Shown here piece by piece: positions 6,581-11,529 of a stretch of 11,529 bases of DNA (the first letter of the stretch is position 1; each line of letters begins with the position of its first letter). This DNA comes from Planctomycetota bacterium (lineage in GTDB: Bacteria; Planctomycetota; Phycisphaerae; FEN-1346), in assembly GCA_026386995.1 (NCBI GenBank), contig JAPLMO010000064.1:1-11529 (forward strand), given 5' to 3'. Both the position numbers and the translations under genes were made by a program. Below the pieces are notes generated by a model. It was not told where the DNA came from and did not search any database. It saw nothing but the letters and a program-made list of their open reading frames with translations.

Positions 6581-7339
6581 ATGCGCATTCTCGTGACCAA
6601 CGACGACGGCATCCTCGCGCCCGGCATCCTGGCGCTGCGCCGGGCCGTGGCGGACCTGGGGGAAGTGACCGTCGTGGCCCCTGTTACGCCGCAATCCGCC
6701 GTCGGCCACAGCATTACGCTGACCGACCCGATACGCGTGCACCGCGTCTCCCTCGGCGACGGCGCCACGGGTTACGGCGTTCAGGGCCGGCCGGCCGACT
6801 GCGTCAAACTCGCCCTTCTGGAACTCATGCCCCAGCGGCCGGACTTGGTCGTGAGCGGCGTGAACCTCGGGGCCAACACGGGGATCAACGTCCTCTACTC
6901 CGGAACGGTGGCCGCCGCGGTCGAGGGGGCGTTCTTCGGCGTGCCGGCGGTGGCGGTGAGCATTGAGGATTCCGACGCCGCCGATTTCGAGGGCGCCGCC
7001 CGCATCACCCGCCGCATCATCGACCAGTTTATCGCCCACGCCCCGCGCGAGCCGATACTCCTGAACGTCAACGTGCCGGACCTGGCGAATGGCCCGCCCA
7101 AGGGCGTCCGGGTCTGCCCGCAGAGCATGAAAGGCTGGCGCGAAGGATGGGAGAAACGCTCGGACCCGCGCGGCCGGACGTATTACTGGATGATCGGCAA
7201 CCTGGAGCCCGAGGTGGTGGGCGTGGAGTCCGACATCGCCTCCCTGACCGAGCGGTACGTCACCGTGACGCCGCTGCGGTTCGACCTCACGGACCACGCC
7301 CGCATGGGCGAGGTGCGCGACTGGGGTCTGGGCCTGTGA
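6581..7339 (+). CDS. surE: 5'/3'-nucleotidase SurE
   Basis: The 252-residue SurE acid phosphatase dephosphorylates nucleoside 5'- and 3'-monophosphates with a divalent metal and is linked to stationary-phase survival. The N-terminus 'RILVTNDDG' gives metal ligands Asp8 and Asp9. Ser39 lies in 'TPQSAVGHSIT' and Asn95 in 'SGVNLGANTG', followed by 'YSGTVAAAVEG' at 106-116; all are invariant in the family. Length and full-length similarity are normal. The ATG at 6581 has AGGAG about 7 bases upstream. It has its own promoter and is a single gene, convergent with the membrane protein ending at 7392. In proteobacteria surE often sits beside pcm and rpoS; neither is here. No terminator hairpin is obvious in the 52-bp gap after it. 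Confidence 0.95.
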   Translation: MRILVTNDDGILAPGILALRRAVADLGEVTVVAPVTPQSAVGHSITLTDPIRVHRVSLGDGATGYGVQGRPADCVKLALLELMPQRPDLVVSGVNLGANTGINVLYSGTVAAAVEGAFFGVPAVAVSIEDSDAADFEGAARITRRIIDQFIAHAPREPILLNVNVPDLANGPPKGVRVCPQSMKGWREGWEKRSDPRGRTYYWMIGNLEPEVVGVESDIASLTERYVTVTPLRFDLTDHARMGEVRDWGLGL

Positions 7340-7391
7340 TGGAAGTGTCCTGCGCCCGCGCCGTGGTACACGAACAGCGCCGCTCCGCACG

Positions 7392-7988
7392 TCATAACTG
7401 CGCCGTCAGTTTCAGCAGCAGGCGCGCGGCGTCCTGCGGCGACAGGCGATCGGGTTTGGTGGCCACGGCCGAGCGCAGGCGCCAACGGCCGTCGGGGTCC
7501 GGCGCCAGCGTGCCTTCCCACGTGATGGTTTCATATTGCGGCGGCAGGACCAGGCGCGAATTCGGCGCGGGGCTGAAGTGGTAGACCTGCGTGACGGTCG
7601 CGCGGCCGTCCTCCATGCGGATAGCCGGTTCCTCGCCATGGGCCCGCAGGATTCTCAGCCCCGACCGCACGACCGTCGAAATGCCGGCCTTGCCGCCCGC
7701 CGCGGGGTCGTACTCGGGTGAAATCTCGCCGATGAACGCCTCCGCGTCGCCGCGCGTGGCCGCTGCGCTCATTCGCTGGAGGGCGGCGACAACCCGTTCG
7801 CGGTCGATTTCGACCAGCCATGAGACGGTGACGATTACCGCGAAAGCAAGGCAGCATACCAGCACGACCGCCAGCGCCCGCCGCGAGGCCGTCCGGCTCC
7901 AGAAGAAGCCGGCCACGACTGCAATCAGGCCGAGCACGATGCACGGAGTCAGCGGGTTCTCCAGCAAGAGGTGGCGAAGGATGTCCAT
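7392..7988 (-). CDS. Two-TM membrane protein with NTF2-like C-terminal domain, unknown function
   Basis: The 198-residue protein starts at ATG 7988 with GGAGG 5 bases upstream. Two hydrophobic helices (about 14-30 and 38-59) are joined by a short basic turn 'SRTASRR'. By the positive-inside rule this turn is cytoplasmic, so both ends would face the periplasm. Residues 60-198 begin with a helix carrying 'MSAAATRGDAEAFIGEISPEY', then alternate beta strands and end 'W..RSAV', the outline of an NTF2/SnoaL-like cone fold used for ligand or protein binding. No catalytic motif is visible. The gene stands alone, convergent with surE, and has a fair promoter. Confidence 0.72.
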   Translation of the reverse strand: MDILRHLLLENPLTPCIVLGLIAVVAGFFWSRTASRRALAVVLVCCLAFAVIVTVSWLVEIDRERVVAALQRMSAAATRGDAEAFIGEISPEYDPAAGGKAGISTVVRSGLRILRAHGEEPAIRMEDGRATVTQVYHFSPAPNSRLVLPPQYETITWEGTLAPDPDGRWRLRSAVATKPDRLSPQDAARLLLKLTAQL

Positions 7989-8015
7989 GGAAACCTCCGC
8001 AAAACAGTCTTATCG

Positions 8016-8044
8016 ATGATACGGCGCCGCCGGCCCCGCGTCAC
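8016..8044 (-). promoter_or_regulatory. Promoter of the two-TM membrane protein gene
   Basis: On the minus strand GTGACG (8039-8044, 4 of 6) and TATCAT (8016-8021, 5 of 6) are 17 bp apart. Transcription would start near 8009, about 20 bases before the ATG at 7988. Confidence 0.55.
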
Positions 8045-8137
8045 GCGAAAAGCAGGGGAAGTGAAGTGGGGGAAGTGGAGGAATCCGATTGCTGATCTCG
8101 GTTATTTCGCGAGTTGCGCGCAATTGGAGGTTTTGCA

Positions 8138-8165
8138 TTGCATGCCTGCTGCGCTCGACTATAAT
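8138..8165 (+). promoter_or_regulatory. Candidate promoter reading into the non-coding region
   Basis: A perfect TATAAT (8160-8165) lies 16 bp after TTGCAT (8138-8143, 3 of 6). It points right toward the structured region and the terminator at 8713. Transcription would start near 8172. Confidence 0.45.
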
Positions 8166-8256
8166 TCGCCTGAGTAGTGGCCTGTTTGTGGGCAAACTCG
8201 CGGATTTCTGCCGCCGCTTGTCTTGGGCTTGTCTTTTTTTCTGGCGAGCAAGCCTG

Positions 8257-8387
8257 GCTCACCATGCCAACCGAGATCATGGGGCCGCTTGGACGCCGCA
8301 GAAGTGGCGCGGAAAATATTGTTTGGAATCGAGCATATTTCAGTGGACACGAAGTTGGCAGAGTGTAAACTACACCGCGTGAGGTAG
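8257..8387 (+). pseudogene. Possible decayed C-terminus of a tyrosine recombinase
   Basis: Two frames carry adjacent pieces that resemble the end of a phage-type integrase: 'AHHANRDHG' (frame of 8257) recalls the 'RHAN..TT' catalytic His region, and 'LDAAEVARKIL' (8289-8321, frame of 8289, stop at 8385) recalls the helix after the catalytic Tyr. The two are out of frame, and the Tyr-bearing segment is missing. The resemblance comes from memory of the family only and is weak. Confidence 0.2.
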
Positions 8388-8712
8388 GCGAAAAGGTTAC
8401 GGACGCTAGAGGTTGCACCTGTTCTTTGAGAATCGAAACAGTGAACAGGGACCGTTCTGAAAGTTGGCCGCCGCCTGCGCGAGGGCGGTCAATCGGGTCC
8501 ACGGAGTTCGACTCTCTCTCGACCTTTTCAGCGCCTAAAACCAATGGCAGCCGCGCGGAGACATGCGCGGCGGAAAGCGCCGATAGCCGTTGGCCCCTGG
8601 CACCTCGGAAGCGTTTCAAGGCAGCCTACACGCGAATCCGATGACGAGAACCAGCCACGCTGTGCGCTTGTCAGGGCAGGCGTGCCTATGACGCGAACGG
8701 TTGATAAGACCG

Positions 8713-8763
8713 GGCACCTCATCCTACGAGTCCTTTGACTCGTCGGGTGAGGTGCCTTTTTTT
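8713..8763 (+). terminator. Strong rho-independent terminator
   Basis: A 12-bp stem with one G-U (8713-8724 with 8745-8756) is capped by a further perfect 7-bp stem (8726-8732 with 8737-8743, loop CTTT). Seven Ts follow at once (8757-8763). It ends only 33 bases before the ATG at 8796, so a promoter for the next operon has almost no room downstream of it. Confidence 0.92.
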
Positions 8764-8795
8764 ATAGACCAGCACATAGTTAAGGAGATTTGATC

Positions 8796-8984
8796 ATGGC
8801 AAAGAACGGAAAACTTCGGGAAGTATTTCGGAAGCCTCGCAGAGTCGCATGGTTTGATATGCGACTGACGCCGGAGGACAAGGCTAGCATCCGGCAGGCG
8901 GCGCAGACTGTCGGCAAAAGCATGACGGATTATCTCCTTGGACTCCACCGCTTCGCAATCGGGAACTCAAAGCGCGATGCCTGA
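8796..8984 (+). CDS. Small ribbon-helix-helix DNA-binding protein
   Basis: The protein has 62 residues. ATG at 8796 is preceded by AAGGAG with 8-base spacing; a TTG two codons upstream is less suitable. After a basic N-terminus (residues 1-16, six Lys/Arg) comes the pattern 'VAWFDMRLTPEDKASIRQAA', then 'GKSMTDYLLGL'. This fits a beta strand and two helices of the ribbon-helix-helix fold, as in DUF1778-type antitoxins, Arc/MetJ-like repressors and MobC-like relaxosome proteins. It probably binds DNA as a dimer. No toxin partner follows; instead the gene overlaps the winged-helix gene by 8 bases, so autoregulation of the operon, or a role at the replication or transfer origin, is more likely than toxin-antitoxin function. 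Confidence 0.7.
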   Translation: MAKNGKLREVFRKPRRVAWFDMRLTPEDKASIRQAAQTVGKSMTDYLLGLHRFAIGNSKRDA

Positions 8985-9216
8985 GACGCTTCTGCAACTC
9001 GCGCCGTTGTTGGTCCCGGCCGAAGCCGCTGCCGCCATGCTCGGCATATCGAGGGCGTTGTTTTACTCGATGGCTGCCGACGGCAGGCTTGGACCGATGA
9101 GCGTGTCTTTCGGACGGCGAAAACTTTGGCGCGCCGATGAGTTACGGGCCTGGGTGCAACACGATCCGCCGTGTCCGCCGCGCGAAGTGTGGTTGGAGAA
9201 AAGAGGATGCCCATGA
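8977..9216 (+). CDS. Excisionase/AlpA-like winged-helix DNA-binding protein
   Basis: The protein has 79 residues from ATG at 8977, whose first codons overlap the end of the previous gene (TGA at 8982-8984). Residues 10-55 match the MerR-like winged helix of AlpA and excisionase-type proteins: 'LVPAEAAAAMLGISRALFYSM' is the helix-turn-helix, 'GRLGPMSV.FG.RKLWRADEL' the wing, and 'RAWV' the closing helix. In P4-like satellites and integrated plasmids such proteins switch on the integrase or bend DNA for excision. A GTG at 8938-side extension (TTG at 8938) is possible but has no better ribosome site. Its TGA overlaps the primase ATG (ATGA at 9213-9216), the typical sign of translational coupling. 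Confidence 0.75.
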   Translation: MPETLLQLAPLLVPAEAAAAMLGISRALFYSMAADGRLGPMSVSFGRRKLWRADELRAWVQHDPPCPPREVWLEKRGCP

Positions 9217-11204
9217 CTTACAAAACGCCAGAAGAAGCGTTTGAGGCGACGGCCAAGCGCACCGGCGGAGCGCTGGTGAAGTTCTGGACTTGGCCGAACG
9301 GCGCGCTCACGGCTCGATTCAAGATGCCGGACGGTTCCAAAACTTTCCGGCCCTATCGACCGGCCGATGGCAACGGCGGCGGATGGGTTGACGGCGATCC
9401 GCCCGGACTCTGGCCCCTCTATCGCAAGGGCGACTTGGAGCGGTTTCCCGATGCGCCTGTGTTCCTGGCGGAAGGCGAATCCAAGGCCGACGTGCTGGCG
9501 AGCGTGGGGTTGATCGGCGTAGCATCGGCGTTCGGCGCGAACGGCGCGGTCAAGACGGACTGGACCGCCCTTGCGGGCAGGACGCTTATCATCCTGCCCG
9601 ACAACGACCGGCCGGGAATGAAATATGCCGAGAACGTGGCGCGCATCGTGACGGCGCTGGACCCACCGGCGACCGTCAAGGTCGTCACGCTTCCGGGCCT
9701 GAAGGCAAAGCAGGACATAGTTGATTGGGTTGCGGCGGACGGGCCGATGGGCGACAAGGGCACCGCCGAGATCAAGGCCGCGCTCTTGGCCCTGGCCGAG
9801 AAAACGCCGACCTGGACGCCGACGGCGGCGGCCGAGTTACCCATCGCACGCAAGGACGCCGACACCGGGGACGCCGAAGGCGACGTGCGGCTTGGCGCAG
9901 AGTTTGCCGCCGCCTATTCCGACCGTGTACGCTTCTGCTCGGACTTGGAGCAATGGCTTGTCTGGGACCGCCGCCGCTGGGCGCTGGATGCCGTCCACGG
10001 GGCCGAGCGGATGATGCAGGACCTCGCGCGAAAACGCTTGGCCGCTGCTGCCAACGTCGGCGACTCCAAGGCGCGTGAAGATGAAGCCAAGTTTTGGGTG
10101 CAGGCCATGCGCCGGACCCGTATCGAGGCCGCGCTGTGGGCTGCCCGAAGCGACCCCCGCCTTATCGTCCGCCTGACCGCCCTGGACGCCGACCCGTGGC
10201 TGCTGAACTGCGCCAACGGAACCCTGGACCTCAAGACCGGCCAACTACGGCGACACGACCCCGCCGACCTCATTACGAAGATGGCGCCCGTCAAGTTCGA
10301 CCCTGACGCCGACCTGTCTGAGTGGTTGCGATTCCTGGAGCGCGTCATTCCCGATGCGGAAGTCCGCGCTTTCTTACAACGCGCCGTCGGCTACTCGGCG
10401 ATTGGCCTTGCGCTCTTGGAACTTCTTTTCTTCATCTGCGGCCCGACCGCTGGCGGAAAGTCCACGTTCATTTCGGCCGTCGGTAGTGCCCTTGGCGACT
10501 ACAGCGCGACGGCAAACTTTGCCTCATTCCTGGTCCAACACAACAAGGGCGGCCCGCGACCGGACATAGTTCGACTGGCCGGGCGAAGATTCGTGTCCAG
10601 CGTCGAAACCGAAGAAGCCGCGACCCTGGCCGGCGGCCTCTTGAAGTGGATCACAGGCCAAGACCTGATTTGCGAGCGCGGCCTTTACGCAAACGAAATC
10701 GAGTTTCTGCCGACGTTCAGTCTGTGGCTCGTTTCAAACTTCAGGCCGAAAGCGCAGGACGATGACTCGGCCTTGTGGCGTCGGCTGATGCTGCTGCCGT
10801 TCGAGATTTCGATTCCCGAAAACGAACGTGATGCAAACGTCAAGATGCGCCTGCGTGACCCGGCCATAGGCGGCCCCGCCGTCTTGCGCTGGATCGTGCA
10901 AGGTTGCCTTGCTTGGCAGAAGCATGGCCTCAAAGACCCCCCGAACGCCGTCCTCGCCGCAACGCGCCAGTGGCGCGCCGAGAATGACCCGATTGCCGAC
11001 TGGCTGACCGAGCGCGCTACCTTGGACCCCACGGCCGAGACGCCGTTTAAGTCCTTGAACGTCAACTACAGGTCGTGGGCCGAAGATGCTGGACTGAAAC
11101 CGATCAGCGGCAAGAAGTTGGCCGAACGGCTCCAAGACCACGGCTGCCGCAAGGGAAGTGCCGCTGGGCATGTGCGCACCTATGAAGGAATTGGCCTGAA
11201 ATGA
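9213..11204 (+). CDS. Toprim plus D5/P4-family SF3 primase-helicase
   Basis: The 663-residue protein starts at ATG 9213, with AGAGG 6 bases upstream and an ATGA overlap with the preceding stop; in-frame starts at 9171 and 9207 lack this. The N-terminal domain shows Toprim motifs: Glu in 'LAEGESKADVLAS' (EGE 87-89) and DND (130-132) in 'LIILPDNDRPG'. A linker and D5-N-like region (about 225-390) follow. The SF3 helicase has Walker A GPTAGGKST (410-418, Lys416), acidic 'SSVETEE' (462-468), motif C 'WLVSNFRP' with sensor Asn509, and arginine-finger candidates Arg523/524 in 'ALWRRLMLLPFE'. This is the phage/plasmid primase family of P4 alpha, which primes and unwinds the element's own origin. No N-terminal CHC2-like zinc-finger is visible, although P4 alpha-type proteins often have one. 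It replicates the element together with the two small regulators upstream. Confidence 0.93.
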   Translation: MTYKTPEEAFEATAKRTGGALVKFWTWPNGALTARFKMPDGSKTFRPYRPADGNGGGWVDGDPPGLWPLYRKGDLERFPDAPVFLAEGESKADVLASVGLIGVASAFGANGAVKTDWTALAGRTLIILPDNDRPGMKYAENVARIVTALDPPATVKVVTLPGLKAKQDIVDWVAADGPMGDKGTAEIKAALLALAEKTPTWTPTAAAELPIARKDADTGDAEGDVRLGAEFAAAYSDRVRFCSDLEQWLVWDRRRWALDAVHGAERMMQDLARKRLAAAANVGDSKAREDEAKFWVQAMRRTRIEAALWAARSDPRLIVRLTALDADPWLLNCANGTLDLKTGQLRRHDPADLITKMAPVKFDPDADLSEWLRFLERVIPDAEVRAFLQRAVGYSAIGLALLELLFFICGPTAGGKSTFISAVGSALGDYSATANFASFLVQHNKGGPRPDIVRLAGRRFVSSVETEEAATLAGGLLKWITGQDLICERGLYANEIEFLPTFSLWLVSNFRPKAQDDDSALWRRLMLLPFEISIPENERDANVKMRLRDPAIGGPAVLRWIVQGCLAWQKHGLKDPPNAVLAATRQWRAENDPIADWLTERATLDPTAETPFKSLNVNYRSWAEDAGLKPISGKKLAERLQDHGCRKGSAAGHVRTYEGIGLK

Positions 11205-11211
11205 TGATTTC

Positions 11212-11313
11212 GGGGATGATGGGGACGATTAACGGTGTTTTGCCTAAAGTCCCCTATGAAGGAGCGTTTGAAATAGTTTAGGCAAAGTAGCCTCAATCGT
11301 CCCTATCGTCCCC
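11212..11313. repeat. Nested inverted repeat with GGGGAYGAT 9-mers, candidate replication origin
   Basis: Outer arms 11212-11230 and 11295-11313 match as inverted repeats at 17 of 19 positions. Inner arms TTTGCCTAAA (11239-11248) and its perfect complement (11277-11286) enclose 28 bp. Each outer arm is itself a tandem pair of 9-mers of the form GGGGAYGAT or a one-base variant, giving four copies, two per strand. It starts 7 bases after the primase-helicase stop. P4-type primase-helicases bind iterons near their own gene. There is no T run at either end, which argues against a plain terminator. Confidence 0.6.
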
Positions 11314-11392
11314 TGGACTGTTGCACAACTGCTGCTGAGGGAGTGACAGGACAGGGGCGACCTAAACGCTTGAGCAAGGCAAGGTTATGAAC

Positions 11393-11529
11393 ATGGAACA
11401 CAACGGCAAGAGGACTGACGGCATGGCGCAGGTGGGGCTTGCACCGACGGGGCGCGGCCTTCTGGACGGCGCGGCATGGCCTCAGTGTCAAGCGGGGCCG
11501 CTGCCGGGCTTCCTGGGGCTTCCTGTGAA
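11393..11529 (+). CDS. Hypothetical partial protein at the window end
   Basis: A frame opens at ATG 11393, with AAGG 8 bases upstream; ATG 11387 in the same frame is closer to it. It stays open to the last base for about 45 codons. The peptide starts basic (NGKRTDG), then is rich in Gly, Pro, Leu and Ala, and I recognise no domain. It follows the inverted repeat in the same direction as the primase, so a further element gene is plausible, but a chance frame in GC-rich DNA is equally possible. Confidence 0.3.
   Translation, partial: MEHNGKRTDGMAQVGLAPTGRGLLDGAAWPQCQAGPLPGFLGLPV

Larger units (their letters stand above)
8172..8763 (+). ncRNA. Candidate structured RNA or long attenuated leader
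   Basis: A promoter-like element at the left and a strong terminator at the right bracket about 590 nt that hold no credible frame. Several stems are visible. One has a 7-bp stem closing a large loop (8418-8424 with 8443-8449). A nested pair joins an 8-bp stem with one G-U (8541-8548 with 8586-8593) to an inner 7-bp stem (8550-8556 with 8565-8571). The last is the terminator. GGCACCTC at 8599-8606 repeats the terminator's 5' arm exactly and could pair with its 3' arm instead. No known RNA family (RNase P, tmRNA, 6S, SRP) is recognised. Confidence 0.3.
8045..8795. other. About 750 bp without an intact gene, before the mobile-element operon
   Basis: All open frames here overlap one another and have no recognisable protein character. 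The longest (8041-8619, minus) is rich in Ser, Arg and Pro in a way typical of chance frames. By eye the left half is richer in A/T than the flanks, with patches such as AAAATATTGTTT. It contains the promoter, possible integrase remnant, hairpins and terminator listed separately, and separates the chromosomal genes from the primase operon. Confidence 0.6.

Noticed and set aside
5620..6768. Minus-strand frame of 382 codons spanning the DUF362 start and surE start
   Set aside because: It overlaps two strong genes and a good surE promoter, and its Arg/Gly/Pro-rich product looks non-coding.
6419..7390. Minus-strand frame of 323 codons opposite surE
   Set aside because: surE motifs on the other strand are complete; this is its antisense shadow.
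8041..8619. Minus-strand frame of 192 codons in the non-coding region
   Set aside because: No domain, no ribosome site, low-complexity Ser/Arg/Pro composition, and it crosses the structured stems and a promoter.
8172..8763. Whether the non-coding region is tmRNA, RNase P RNA or a CRISPR array
   Set aside because: No tmRNA ends or tag frame, no conserved RNase P segments and no regularly spaced repeats could be found.
8796..9216. RHH plus winged-helix genes as a toxin-antitoxin pair
   Set aside because: The second product is a clear helix-turn-helix/wing protein with no toxin fold features, and both are coupled to the primase.
11303..11491. Minus-strand 62-codon frame at the right end
   Set aside because: It overlaps the inverted repeat, has no ribosome site and no recognisable feature.

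Overview
High-GC bacterial chromosome segment. The gene families present (BshB1-like LmbE deacetylase, DUF362-ferredoxin protein, secreted SGNH hydrolase with a long C-terminal extension, a secreted CX4CH cytochrome-like protein) and the metagenome-like mosaic point to Planctomycetota or a close relative. This placement is inferred from gene content, not from any marker search.

Left part (1-7988), ordinary chromosome: the 3' end of an asparagine synthase-like gene (+); tRNA-His (-) with a good upstream promoter and encoded CCA; a BshB1/LmbE-type deacetylase (+), followed by a REP-like pair of mirrored palindromes and a bidirectional terminator. Next comes a run of minus-strand genes, read right to left: a possible 35-residue membrane peptide, a DUF362/2x[4Fe-4S] protein, an SGNH hydrolase (18 bp apart, one operon), a class I/II aminotransferase, and a secreted cytochrome-like protein. 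The aminotransferase is preceded by a tandem heptamer repeat. A surE gene (+) with a clear promoter then converges on a two-TM membrane protein with an NTF2-like tail (-).

Middle (7989-8795), about 800 bp with no convincing intact gene. It holds a promoter for the minus-strand membrane gene, a consensus -10 promoter pointing right, a possible decayed tyrosine-recombinase end, a tRNA 3'-end-like fragment, several nested hairpins and a very strong rho-independent terminator with seven Ts. This could be a non-coding RNA gene, an attenuated leader, or an old integration junction.

Right part (8796-11529), mobile-element replication module: a small ribbon-helix-helix protein, an excisionase/AlpA-like winged-helix protein and a Toprim plus D5/P4-type SF3 primase-helicase form a tightly overlapping operon (8-nt overlap, then ATGA). 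Eight bases after the helicase stop lies a nested inverted repeat built from GGGGAYGAT 9-mers, in a position and form that suits a replication origin for the helicase. A further open frame runs off the right end. The element's integrase and outer boundaries are not visible intact in this window.
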